Shown here: piece by piece, positions 29,581-39,100 of the stretch | Numbering within the stretch: the first letter of the stretch is position 1 | How the letters are laid out: each line of letters opens with the position of its first letter | DNA from: Rubellicoccus peritrichatus | GTDB taxonomy: Bacteria > Verrucomicrobiota > Verrucomicrobiia > Opitutales > Cerasicoccaceae | Reading direction: 5' to 3' | DNA length: 64,000 nt | Assembly (NCBI RefSeq): GCF_033100135.1 | Contig: NZ_CP136920.1 | Coordinates: forward strand, 5,017,001-5,081,000 | The notes under the pieces: generated by a model | Database searches by the model: none | What the model saw: only the letters and a program-made list of their open reading frames with translations | Told to the model about the DNA's origin: nothing | Made by a program: the position numbers and the translations under genes

Positions 29581-29613
29581 AAAGCCTCGCCAAAATAATG
29601 GTGAGGCTTTTTT
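29581..29613 (+). terminator. Rho-independent terminator after PEP-CTERM gene 1
   Basis: AAAGCCTCGCC pairs with GGTGAGGCTTT (29581-29591 with 29600-29610, one G-T pair), loop of eight bases, followed by TTTTTT. A weaker AGCTTTTT/AAAAAGCT hairpin lies at 29543-29565 over the stop codon. Confidence 0.85.
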
Positions 29614-29747
29614 GTGCGTAAGAAGAAGAGAATGCACAGTGAACTTTAGAGATCAAAAGCGATTTTTCCCAATTTACTCAGCCTCACAGTAAAAAACCTT
29701 TCACAGATAGTATTTCAGCAAGAACGCGGTCATTTAGAGATGAAATT

Positions 29748-29816
29748 TGCGTTTTAAATGCATCATCATTCGTCAGACACCCTTTACATTTCAGCTTTAC
29801 AGCGGTAATATGTAGC
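29748..29816 (+). promoter_or_regulatory. Conserved promoter module of PEP-CTERM gene 2
   Basis: TTTACA (29783-29788) and TAATAT (29806-29811), 17-base spacer, with a second CTTTACA at 29795 in the spacer and TGCGTTTTAAATGCAT at 29748. The layout equals that at 28539-28607 base for base in spacing. The remainder of the 335-base gap 29545-29879 holds the terminator above and nothing else I recognise. Confidence 0.65.
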
Positions 29817-29879
29817 CCTGCTTAGCTCACTACCTCATAGAGCCAATTGTAGATAACTTCATAAACCCCGAATTCAAAT

Positions 29880-30605
29880 ATGAAAAAGCTACTTTCATTA
29901 ACCATTGCAATCATTATTGGATTGGCGGCAACATCTTCATTTGCGGCAACAATTGTTTATGGCCCAGCCGTAACGATATCTGCTGATGCCAATGTCATTT
30001 CGACAGACATAGTTGGTGCCTATAACTTCAGCAGCGATGCAACCAACTCGACTGTTAACGGAGTGTCTTTTACAGATGTCACTGCTTCCACAGGTACAAC
30101 TGGCGATGTGACATTAGCAAACTTTGGTGGCAACGTAGATTCCACTTTCAGCAATAGCGGACAGGCAAACACTCCAACCTTCGGCACCCTTGGCGCTGAT
30201 TTCCAAGCAGTTCTTGGAGGCGGTTTGTTTGGTAATGATGCCGCAATGGATTCCGCATCTATTACTTTAAATAACTTGTCGCCAGGGACTCAGTATCAAG
30301 TTCAGATTTTTGCAAATAGGACCACGGATCCCAATCTACGCACAATTGATATTGATGGCGTTACCCTCATCAGCAATGCAAATACAGCTGATCTAATCGG
30401 ACAATACACCATTGGCAATTTCACAGCAGATGCTGCAACCCAAAGTCTGGGGAGTTTGGCTGGCTCGTCGAATTTTGGGGTTCTCAATGCAATTGTAGTG
30501 TCTACCGTTGTTCCTGAACCCAGCACATATGCAATTACCTTCGGACTAATTGCCGTAGCTATTGTTGCGATACGCCGCCGAAAAACTAATCAGGACAGAG
30601 AGTAA
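29880..30605 (+). CDS. PEP-CTERM sorted secreted protein
   Basis: 241 residues: signal peptide (1-23, ATSSFAA), beta-rich body (FTDVTASTGTTGDVTLANFGG, YQVQIFANRTTD) that looks like a single jelly-roll domain, and the sorting tail VVPEPSTYAITFGLIAVAIV followed by AIRRRK. It needs an exosortase for anchoring. Its promoter matches that of the preceding PEP-CTERM gene, so the two are probably controlled together although each has its own transcript. Function unknown. Confidence 0.85.
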   Translation: MKKLLSLTIAIIIGLAATSSFAATIVYGPAVTISADANVISTDIVGAYNFSSDATNSTVNGVSFTDVTASTGTTGDVTLANFGGNVDSTFSNSGQANTPTFGTLGADFQAVLGGGLFGNDAAMDSASITLNNLSPGTQYQVQIFANRTTDPNLRTIDIDGVTLISNANTADLIGQYTIGNFTADAATQSLGSLAGSSNFGVLNAIVVSTVVPEPSTYAITFGLIAVAIVAIRRRKTNQDRE

Positions 30606-31475
30606 TCCCACCAAAGGGCACAGGAAGTAATCTTCTCGTACCCTTTTAAGTTCAGAGCGTGGCAAAGATTGATTTCATAGAAATCGATGCATCATAGGCA
30701 GACACACAGAGGGCCACAGAGCATTCAGATCAAAAAACACTGAACTCCGTCATATATCCAGCATAGCCTAATCGATGGCTACGCACGAACTTAGCGCCCT
30801 GCACTAAACGCTTCTAATTTGACTGTCAAAGAACGTTTACCGTCCGGTGATAAGTCTCTCGTAGAATGCAACCTCCAGCTTTTGTTCGTCTAATCGTTTA
30901 AGACTTGGGCGGTCCCACACCTGCGCACCTGGGCAAACGTGGCTGATTTGTCGGAGCTAAAAAAGCTCCTGCGACGACAGCCGAAAAACCACTCGTGGAA
31001 AAGTTTTCCTCACATTAACCCGGTCCTTGATTAGAACTACTGAATCGAGCCTGATCCTAACAAAGTAGAATCGCGTAAGGGAAAACCGTTAATCACCATT
31101 CGTGTTTCGGGAAGGGTTGCTACGGCGGTTTGTGTATTCGATGTGCATTCATGCCACCGATTATAGCACGCGAAAAACATCCGTCAATTGATCGGCTTGA
31201 TAGCCTTGATCCCTTGGATCATTTTGATCATTGGGTTCTGTTTGATATACTTGATATATTGGATAAAGCCAGGGAATAGTAGCTTTTTAGTACAAGAAAA
31301 AGCCGAAAGCTAGTTTTCGCCACTAACTATATACAAACCACTGGCATCTGCGCCATGCCATGCAGGTCAAACACGATCATCAGCCACGACCATTAGCATT
31401 CGTCTCTGCAACAACAACTAACCAAGAGAGATATAGCAGATGACACAAATTGGCCCTGAGGCCCCATCAACCGTA
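30606..31475. other. 870-base gap without a convincing gene
   Basis: No frame here has both a start and gene-like composition. A fragment of the CACAGAG repeat type is at 30703-30720 and an imperfect hairpin (GGAGCTaaaaaAGCTCC) at 30955-30972. A 9-base periodic stretch is listed separately. The region may be a decayed gene or repeat accumulation. Confidence 0.5.
31188..31264 (+). repeat. Degenerate 9-bp tandem repeat (TTGATNNNN)
   Basis: TTGATCGGC, TTGATAGCC, TTGATCCCT, TGGATCATT, TTGATCATT, GGGTTCTGT, TTGATATAC and TTGATATAT follow each other without gaps, eight imperfect units. Read in one frame they spell Leu-Ile-X triplets ending at a TAG (31311), but the frame has no ATG and is closed by TAG 22 bases upstream. 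Confidence 0.6.
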
Positions 31476-31895
31476 TCACTCACCATTAAATGACAGTACT
31501 ATGCGACGACCATGTGGTGCATCACGATGCTCCCACAAGAATACTCCCTGCCATGTACCAAGGCAAAGCCGCGAATGGTCAAAAGGAATCACTTCTGCTG
31601 TCCGTGTCAGTGCCATTTTGATGTGGCTTGTCATGTCGTCTGGCCCCTCCATCGTGTGAGTGTAGTTAGGGTCATCATCAGGCACCAGTTTATCCATAAA
31701 GTAGTGCAGGTCATGCCGCGCCGAAGGATCAGCATTTTCCATAATAACCAGACTACAACTCGTATGCTGGCAAAAGACCGTCACGGCCCCTGCATTCAAG
31801 CCGGTACTGCGCAAAGCAGACGAGATTTCGTTGGTGATCTCATAAGTCCCCTGCCCGCTCGTGCGTACAGTAACTGTCTTCGTATAAATCGGCAT
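31476..31895 (-). CDS. YjbQ/UPF0047 family protein
   Basis: 139 residues from the ATG at 31895, chosen because TAAGGAAAGAT precedes it; the frame is open further to 31937. The family core is plain: VFCQHTSCSLVIMENADPS, DLHYFMDKLVP, MTSHIKMALT and LGTWQGVFLWEHR. Members are small trimeric enzymes with conserved His residues and weak thiamine-phosphate synthase activity in E. coli YjbQ; the true role is unsettled. Stands alone, divergent from the prepilin-like gene. Confidence 0.9.
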   Translation of the reverse strand: MPIYTKTVTVRTSGQGTYEITNEISSALRSTGLNAGAVTVFCQHTSCSLVIMENADPSARHDLHYFMDKLVPDDDPNYTHTMEGPDDMTSHIKMALTRTAEVIPFDHSRLCLGTWQGVFLWEHRDAPHGRRIVLSFNGE

Positions 31896-32206
31896 ATCTT
31901 TCCTTAGAAAAGAAAATGAAGCCTGCTTTCCGGTCAAAACCTTTCAATCCAATTAGCAATTGTTTAATGGTAGAAGTATATTTGTCTTTTATTGGCAGAC
32001 CTCCAATACAAGTGATCAAAACACCACTAAAACTTCTTATATCTGCCCCAGATAGTGTATTACGAACAAGACCAGTACCCTATACTTTGCACATTCAATT
32101 TGAACAAAATCAAAAGAGACCATGGTCTTAAACATTTTTAAGTGATATTTTTTCTTGCATACGTCAGTAAAATGGCTACTTTATTCGTGTAAACCAACCC
32201 TTAAAC

Positions 32207-32968
32207 ATGTTATCTAAATCGTTGCCCACTCATAAGTCTAAACGCTCCGGCTTTACCCTGATAGAGCTGCTCACAGTCATTGCCATTGTTGCAGTTCTCG
32301 GAGCTATTATAGTCCCAATCATAGGTGGAGCTCGTGAAAAGAGTGATGCGGTGAAATCATTGACCAATTTGCGTAGCATGGGTCAGGGCTTGAATATTGT
32401 CATAGTCGATGGTGCCCCAGGTGGGCTTCCCCCCGGATATTATCCATTCTATGGTGGCATTTGGGATGAAGGCTGGGGCAGTTATGGTTGGCCAGATCTC
32501 ATCGGTGAAAAATTGGGCTTTGTTGAAAACCGTGATAACAAGTCCGTTTGGTCAGTTGATCGCAAAGCCTCGATTTTCTTTAACCCTTTGGTGGACCATG
32601 AAGGACCATTTGAGGCCGGTAGTCATCATTACGGCTATAATCTACAGCATCTCTGTGGAACTCATTGGCGTCATTCCAATAACCGAAGTGCGGGTATTTT
32701 CAAGACCGACCAGAGGAAAGAAAAAATTGCAGTAAGGGTTGATGAAATTGTCTATCCATCACGCATGGTAGTGATTGCTGAGTGCAGCGTAGATGGCGCC
32801 AACGACCACGCCATAGCCAGCTGGGCACCACCCTCAAGTGCATACAATGGCGGCGGCCATTACTTATTCGCTGATGGCCATGTCGAGTGGATGGATTTTA
32901 ATCATGTAATGGACAACTTCGACTATTACTTTAAACCACAGAGTGGTAAGCTTAAGACGAATGGATGA
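32207..32968 (+). CDS. Prepilin-type N-terminal cleavage protein (type II pseudopilin-like)
   Basis: 253 residues with a class III leader: KSKRSG, then FTLIELLTVIAIVAVLGAII, cleavable by a prepilin peptidase after Gly15. The body ends with GHYLFADGHVEWMD, the H-X9-DG motif typical of the large family of such proteins in Verrucomicrobiota, Lentisphaerota and Planctomycetota. Genomes of this group carry many copies, often near carbohydrate genes. Likely a secreted or surface protein displayed through a type II-like system. Specific role unknown. The 269-base space before it (31938-32206) shows no other gene. Confidence 0.85.
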   Translation: MLSKSLPTHKSKRSGFTLIELLTVIAIVAVLGAIIVPIIGGAREKSDAVKSLTNLRSMGQGLNIVIVDGAPGGLPPGYYPFYGGIWDEGWGSYGWPDLIGEKLGFVENRDNKSVWSVDRKASIFFNPLVDHEGPFEAGSHHYGYNLQHLCGTHWRHSNNRSAGIFKTDQRKEKIAVRVDEIVYPSRMVVIAECSVDGANDHAIASWAPPSSAYNGGGHYLFADGHVEWMDFNHVMDNFDYYFKPQSGKLKTNG

Positions 32969-33030
32969 TCCATTTTTGCTTTGCTAGTCAAAGTTGGCTC
33001 AAGGAAAACGAGCATTCTTAAGAAGTGCCT

Positions 33031-33064
33031 AGCGGGGCTCTAATCATGAGACTTAAGCCCCGCT
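33031..33064. terminator. GC-rich hairpin between convergent genes
   Basis: AGCGGGGCT (33031-33039) pairs with AGCCCCGCT (33056-33064). It lies between the convergent pilin-like and fumC genes and may end both transcripts, but no T-run follows directly on either strand. Confidence 0.45.
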
Positions 33065-33119
33065 CAGTCACAAAAAAACTGATATTAAGGCGGCGAAAAC
33101 AAAGCTCTCTAGCCGATGT

Positions 33120-34505
33120 TTACGCCTTAGGGTGAATCATATCCCTCGGATCAAGGGCTTTGTCAATGTCGGCTTCCTCCATAAGCTTTTGCTCGAGGAG
33201 AACCTCCTTCAGGGTCTTCCCTTCTGCAAAAGCTGCCTTAGCTACCTTGGCGGCATTGTCATAACCGATATAAGGGTTCAAGGCGGTCACCAGCATTAAA
33301 CTACGATCTACGTGGTTTTTAATCGCTTCCAGGTTCGGTTGGATGCCATTCACGCATTTGTCCGCAAATGTTTCTGCCCCATTACTCAGCACTTCGACTG
33401 AATCGTGTAGCGCGTGAGCAATGGCAGGTATCGTCACATTGAGCTCGAAATGGCCATCGCGACCACACATGGCGACCATATTGCCCATCGCAGTAACGTA
33501 GATCGATACCTGAACGAGCATTTCGCTCATAACCGGATTCACTTTGCCTGGCATGATCGACGAACCAGGTTGAGTTGAAGGCAGTAACAATTCGCCCAAA
33601 CCACTGCGTGGCCCCGACCCCAACAAACGAATATCGCTGGCTATTTTGTTCAGGCTAACGGCGATCGTGGTCAAGATACCAGCAACTTCGACACAGTCAT
33701 CACGCCCAGCCTGCGCTTCAAAATGATTATCTGCCTCACGAAAGCCAACACCTGTTCTTTCGCGAAGGATCTCACAAACTTTTCCGGGGAACTCAGGATG
33801 ACAATTGATACCTGTTCCCACTGCAGTCCCACCGATGGCCAATTCTTCAAGCCTATCGACACATTCCTGAGCGCGAACCACGCCCTTTTGAACTTGCGCT
33901 GCATATCCTGAGAATTCCTGCCCGAGTGAAAGTGGCGTCGCATCCATCAAATGCGTGCGGCCGATTTTGATAATGTCTTTAAATGCTTCGGCTTTGGCAT
34001 CCAATTCATCATGCAAATGCTGTAATGCCGGAACCAGTTTGTCCTTAATCGCCAGAGCCAGACTAACGTGCAGAACCGTCGGCACAATGTCGTTGGAAGA
34101 CTGCCCCATGTTCACATCGTCATTGGGATGAATCGGATCCTTTGACGCAATCGGTGTTCCTGCGTATTGGCAGGCACGATTGGAAACGACTTCGTTCAAA
34201 TTCATGTTACTTGAAGTGCCGCTACCCGTTTGAAAAACATCGAGTGGAAAATGCTCCGAAAGCTTACCCTCGTAAACCTCCTCACAGGCACGACGGATCA
34301 ACTCGGCCTTCTCCGTGCTTAGCCGCCCCAACTGTTCATTGGCGGTAGCACAGGCAAATTTAACAAGGCCTAAACCCTTAATAAATGCTTCAGGCATCCG
34401 ATGTCCACTAATAGGAAAATTCAGCACAGCACGCTGAGTAGAAGCGCCATATAAAGCATCTTCCGGAACTTGCATCTCACCCATGGAATCCTTCTCAATT
34501 CTCAT
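33120..34505 (-). CDS. fumC: Fumarate hydratase class II
   Basis: 461 residues, the usual length for the iron-free homotetrameric fumarase that interconverts fumarate and malate in the TCA cycle. The superfamily signature GSSIMPGKVNPV is at about residues 315-326; the N-terminal SGTSSNMNLNEV and GRTHLMDATPLSLGQE active-site segments are intact. Cytoplasmic. Monocistronic; convergent with the prepilin-like gene and divergent from 34810. Confidence 0.95.
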   Translation of the reverse strand: MRIEKDSMGEMQVPEDALYGASTQRAVLNFPISGHRMPEAFIKGLGLVKFACATANEQLGRLSTEKAELIRRACEEVYEGKLSEHFPLDVFQTGSGTSSNMNLNEVVSNRACQYAGTPIASKDPIHPNDDVNMGQSSNDIVPTVLHVSLALAIKDKLVPALQHLHDELDAKAEAFKDIIKIGRTHLMDATPLSLGQEFSGYAAQVQKGVVRAQECVDRLEELAIGGTAVGTGINCHPEFPGKVCEILRERTGVGFREADNHFEAQAGRDDCVEVAGILTTIAVSLNKIASDIRLLGSGPRSGLGELLLPSTQPGSSIMPGKVNPVMSEMLVQVSIYVTAMGNMVAMCGRDGHFELNVTIPAIAHALHDSVEVLSNGAETFADKCVNGIQPNLEAIKNHVDRSLMLVTALNPYIGYDNAAKVAKAAFAEGKTLKEVLLEQKLMEEADIDKALDPRDMIHPKA

Positions 34506-34701
34506 ATTCGGAAATCTAGGACAAGAATTCCATGTAGATCAACTGTTACCTCTTATGAGATTTCGTTTATTAGCATGAGAATCGCCAACCATTAGCATAG
34601 GGGCTTAACACTAAAAACAGACTAAAATCATCCCAGTAATGATCTTTCGGATTTTAAAATTTAAAGAAATAGTCAAAAAATTGATACAAGATTCTACGCA
34701 C

Positions 34702-34729
34702 TTGCCGTAAGAATGATTTCTGATAAATA
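34702..34729 (+). promoter_or_regulatory. Candidate sigma-70 promoter in the gap before the coiled-coil gene
   Basis: TTGCCG (34702-34707) and TAAATA (34724-34729) with a 16-base spacer. An inverted repeat GAATGA/TCATTC (34711-34739) brackets the -10. The rest of the 304-base gap 34506-34809 is AT-rich with nothing else recognised. Confidence 0.35.
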
Positions 34730-34809
34730 TAAAGTCATTCCTTTAGAATCTTACACTCCCACAAGACACTACTAAAACTACTAGAAATAGAATAGGATAC
34801 AGTACCAAG

Positions 34810-35859
34810 ATGAAAGGCAGTATACCCTCAGAGGTAACAATGTTGATTCAAAAAGAACTCACTTTGAATCAAGAAGTTTCGATGTTGCGGGCAAATCTTG
34901 AGAAGAAGAAGCAGCGACTACAAGAGCTTCTTGCTAATGTGAGCGTACCAGAAAAAATTGGTCTCACACGAGTTCCTTTCAGCCCACGCAAAACCCCAAG
35001 CGAATCACTACAAAAAGAAATCGCAAAAGATCAGGCCTACATTAACGAAAAAGCCAAAGAGTGGCGTGATTTAAAAAGTCAAATTACTGGAAAACTAAGC
35101 ACTCAACTTGCTGAAACCGATAAAGAATTAGCACGCGTTCTTGAGGCTGTAAACAAGCCACAGGAAGTCTATAAGCTGATCGCTGACTTACGATCCAAGA
35201 CAGAAGCATTTCTTGAAAGCCAGGGGCACCTAAGAGGGGCCTTACTTTCCGGATTTGTCCCAGCTGCCCAGTCATACTCCAAAATGGCAGCCGATGAAAT
35301 CAAAAGAGTTGGTGAAATCGGTTTTACTGTGGATACCGCAATCCTTAAGATTCAAGAAGCAGAGATAAGCTTCCATAAGGCTATTACAGGAACCTTTGCT
35401 GAGGACATTGAGTACCCTGAAATCCCAATCTTGAACGTGGGAGATCAAATCCAAAATTTGATTACGGCATCTCCTGATCATGGGCATGCTTCCATCGAGA
35501 AGATCAATCACTCTTGCGAAAATCTCATTACCGAAGATGCCGCAGCTTATGAAGCCAAACTTGCTGAAGTGCAGGTGGCATTGAATCGGCTTTGTTCTAT
35601 AAAAGTCGATGAATTCTGGCAGCAGTATCGCGAAGATATCTGGTGTAGAGTCCATGACATCGAGCCAGCGCCCAAGGCTGAAAGTGTGCAAGGTCAGTTA
35701 TTGCCAACATCCTCTAAGGCAAAAGGACGAGTTGGGCCACCTCCCGTCGTGAAAAAGAAGCCACAAAAGGACTCGGACAAAGGTAAGGGTCTTACCGATG
35801 TCTACTTCCACAGACCAAGTGAGAAGCGCTCTTCACTGAAGCTTAAAGTATCCCGATAA
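34810..35859 (+). CDS. Coiled-coil protein of unknown function
   Basis: 349 residues, no signal peptide or membrane segment. Residues about 10-110 and 225-290 have heptad-like Leu/Ile spacing with many Glu/Lys (MLRANLEKKKQRLQELLANV; KLSTQLAETDKELARVLEAV), so coiled coils are likely. The last 50 residues are basic and proline/lysine-rich (VGPPPVVKKKPQKDSDKGKG) and probably unstructured. I do not recognise a family. It stands alone between fumC and the macroglobulin gene; a structural or nucleic-acid-binding role is a guess. Confidence 0.7.
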   Translation: MKGSIPSEVTMLIQKELTLNQEVSMLRANLEKKKQRLQELLANVSVPEKIGLTRVPFSPRKTPSESLQKEIAKDQAYINEKAKEWRDLKSQITGKLSTQLAETDKELARVLEAVNKPQEVYKLIADLRSKTEAFLESQGHLRGALLSGFVPAAQSYSKMAADEIKRVGEIGFTVDTAILKIQEAEISFHKAITGTFAEDIEYPEIPILNVGDQIQNLITASPDHGHASIEKINHSCENLITEDAAAYEAKLAEVQVALNRLCSIKVDEFWQQYREDIWCRVHDIEPAPKAESVQGQLLPTSSKAKGRVGPPPVVKKKPQKDSDKGKGLTDVYFHRPSEKRSSLKLKVSR

Positions 35860-35897
35860 CTCGGCGCCTACTTCGAATCTTCTGCATAAAATACAAT

Positions 35898-36098
35898 AGC
35901 TCCGAAGGAGCGACAGGATTTAGCCGTGGGTGAAACCCACGGACACCTTTGCCCCAATATGACAAGCCCTCGAAGAGGGCGACAGCAGACTTTGGACCTG
36001 ACTTCGTTGCTTTCACCCTCTTCGAGGGTTCCAAACTTTTAAATGAACTCTTAACCGTGGGTTTCACCCACGGCTAGGTCCCTTCGCGCCTTCGGCGC
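35898..36098. repeat. Nested palindrome cluster between convergent genes
   Basis: TAGCCGTGGGTGAAACCCAC at 35921 (running to 35942) returns as a perfect 22-base inverse copy at 36055-36076; each copy is itself a hairpin. Between them lie GCCCTCGAAGAGGGC and ACCCTCTTCGAGGGT. At the ends are GCTCCGAAGGAGC (35899-35911) and GCGCCTTCGGCGC (36086-36098). The same GCTCCGAAGGAGC occurs at 54160. Probably a repeat family that doubles as a bidirectional terminator. Confidence 0.8.
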
Positions 36099-36119
36099 TT
36101 CCTAATTTGAAAACACTGC

Positions 36120-39100
36120 CTAGTCTTCAACCGATACTTTGAATTCGGAGCTGTTCCCGCGAATTTCAGGGACATACATCGCGTGGCCAAGGACTGGCAA
36201 GGCTGAGAATGAACCTGGTGTTTCAGCTCGCAAGGTGTAGCGGAGCTCCCAGTAGCCCTCAGGCAGCTTATCGGCAAAAGTGGCAATTCTTGTGTCACGT
36301 AGCTCCTGGTAGACCCATCTCTGTTGTCCTGTATAACGGTCCTTTGCATTCTCGGCCGGCAAGACTTTCTTACCAGATTCGTCGAGTATTACTCTAAGCT
36401 CTCTGGCATAAAGGGGCTGGCCGCTTTGCAACTCCACAGCCTCAAAACCTGCTGCTTTTAAATCCTCAAAAACAAGATACTCCAAATTGTTTTTTGCTTC
36501 GACTACGAGAACGATCTCGATGCGATCCCCACTGACAACCTCAGCACCGCTGGAGATTGCCACTTTCTCATCACGGTAACCATCCAGCAATGTTGACACA
36601 GGATGTATCCGGTAAAAATCACGTTGGAGAAAAATCACATTACCAGCCGGTGTGATTGGGTTTTCCAAGGTAAAGAAATTTGCTCTAGCAGAGAAGTAAA
36701 GCGGTGCCTCACCGGACTTCTTCCGAAAAACGATTTCATTGGCTCCTTCCTTTAACTTGCTTGCATCAATTGTGAAAACACTTGGTGCGAGTGCGGAAGC
36801 TCCACCTTGCAGGTTCTGCGTTGCGAGAACCTCATCACCGAGCAGAATCTCGTAATCAATATCAGCATCGAACTCTCCCGACTGCTTCAGATAATCCGTC
36901 AAGGCAAGGATCGTAATTGCGGTGTCTCGGGTATTTGACCACTGCCCTCCTCGACGATTCTGAATCAGCCAATTCACAGCTTCTTCAGCCAGAGACTTGT
37001 CTCCGCCAGCAGCAAGCAGGGCCTTCACCGCAAAAGCAGTCGCCTCAACACCACCTTCAGACCAACGATAATAAATGCCATCCTTCCCCCAATGAGCGGT
37101 TTTAAGGACGGCTGGATTCGTCTGATTATCCGGAGTAAGAATGGAACCCTGTGGTGTATCATCAATAATGACACCATTACTAAGATTGCGCGCCAAGGTT
37201 TGTGCTTCATCTTCGAAACCAAGATAAACCGCGCTGAGTGTAAGAAGGGCTCGTGAATATGAATTAAGCGCATCACGATTCTTCCATAGTTCGGCAAATG
37301 CCTTGGCTTCATAACGGCTCGCCGTATGCTCATCCTGCCCTTCAAAGCGGGAAACAAGTGCGTGCAACATCCAGGCTTCCAAATCGAGATGCTCTTCGGC
37401 ATCCACCAGTCGCTTGCCAAGAAAGTCACGACCTCGCTCCAAAGCACCCGAATCGACTTTAATCCCTGCTTTCTCAGAAACCGTCAGTCCCCAGACCACA
37501 TAAGCCGACATGAACAAATCCGGATCGCTTTTTTTCCACCAACCCCAACCTCCGTTGGATTGTTGGAAATCATACAAACGCTCAAGTCCTTTTGAAACCA
37601 TCTGCTTTAGCTCATAGAGCTGTTCACCGCCCTCGCCTGCGCTGCGTTTTTCGATTCCACCAAAAGCCCGCTCAACAACATCCTCCTCACTCAGGCCAAG
37701 ATCCTTCAGGGTCTTCGCCACAATAACTGCCGGCATGAAACGACTCATCGTCTGTTCGACGCAACCATAAGGATATTGTGCAAGATAAGGCAGCGCATCG
37801 AGCATAGTCGCGGCAAGACTCGGTGTTGCATGGATTTCAAAGCTCGCTCCTTCCGCCCGAAAAGCTGGCATCTCAAGGTTAACCGTAAGCTCCTGTGTCG
37901 TCATCTTGCCAGACTGAGCAACGAACTTATCGATGCCGTGTTCATAGACTGGCAAGGTCAACTCCATCGCATCACCATAACCACCACCTTTGGCCATAAG
38001 CGTGAGTTTGGCGTCTCCTGGCAACATGGCACTAACGGCAAAATTGGCGCGAGCCTGACCATTGGCTGGTATCGTCAGTTTTTCGCCTGCTTTTTTCACA
38101 CGCAACTGATCGCCTTCGATTCGTAGTGAAACATCGGCTTCAATAGCATCATCTGTATTGTTATTGATCACTCCGGAGATCACTGCGTGGTCTCCGGTAA
38201 TGAGAAACCGCGGCATTTGCAAACGCGCAATCAGAGGCAGGCGAGTTTTGACCGAAGTTTCGCCCATCCCCACTTTGCCAGGCAAAGCCAGAGCACGTGC
38301 CTGGGCTTTCCAGGTTGTCAGGCTGTCCGGAAAATCCAGAGTTACCGTCGCCTTGCCCGCTTCGTCCGTTATGACATCAGGTTGCCAGAGGATTGTCGCG
38401 CGGAAATCCGAACGCACCACAACGGTGGGTTCTTCCCCGGCTTGTGCAGCCTGTTCGTCTGCTTCCATAATTGCCTTACCTGCGAAAGCCATTCCCAACT
38501 GCCGATTCATCTGCATCGGTGCAGCGGTTGCCATCGGAGCAGCAACAGCGGATTCAAGCAAAGCTTCTTGAGGAGCTGCACGCATCCGACTGCTATCGGC
38601 AAACGAATCATAAGAGTCTTGCTTCCAAGCCCCATCTTTCCACTCGCGTTTGCGAAATTCATTACGTGCCGGATCGCTTTTCGTTTCGACCGGCATGAAC
38701 TGTCTCGCCCAAATACTGGAAAATGTCTGAACACTATTACCACGTTTTTGCCCGTAAAAGAACTCACGTGGATCAGGAGCAAGTTCGGGCTGGATGTATA
38801 GAACTGACTCATCAAAGAGGGACAAAGCGACTTCCGCTTGAACGGGATGGCCTCGATGATTCCGTGCTTCTATAGTAAGTGTACCCTTTTCACGTGGCTT
38901 GTAATTGTCTGCATTCGGTGTGACTGTGATGTCTAAAAATTCATCAACCGGCGGAACAATGAACTCCTTCGAATCCTGAAGGAGCTGGAGGTCCTGAAAC
39001 AAGGATGCGTTGAGAAAAACATTGGGAATCCAGTCGGCGGTCACATCCAGGTTGAGCAGCTTGACGTTCCCTTCCATCGCAATCACTCGCGACTCGATGA

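Noticed and set aside
31141-31313. ATG at 31141 followed by the Leu-Ile-X repeat as a small membrane protein
   Set aside because: The ATG frame ends at TGA after 16 codons; the repeat frame has no ATG and an upstream TAG.
31916-32131. 71-residue plus-strand frame upstream of the prepilin-like gene
   Set aside because: No ribosome site, no family resemblance, and overlaps the start region of the divergent YjbQ gene.
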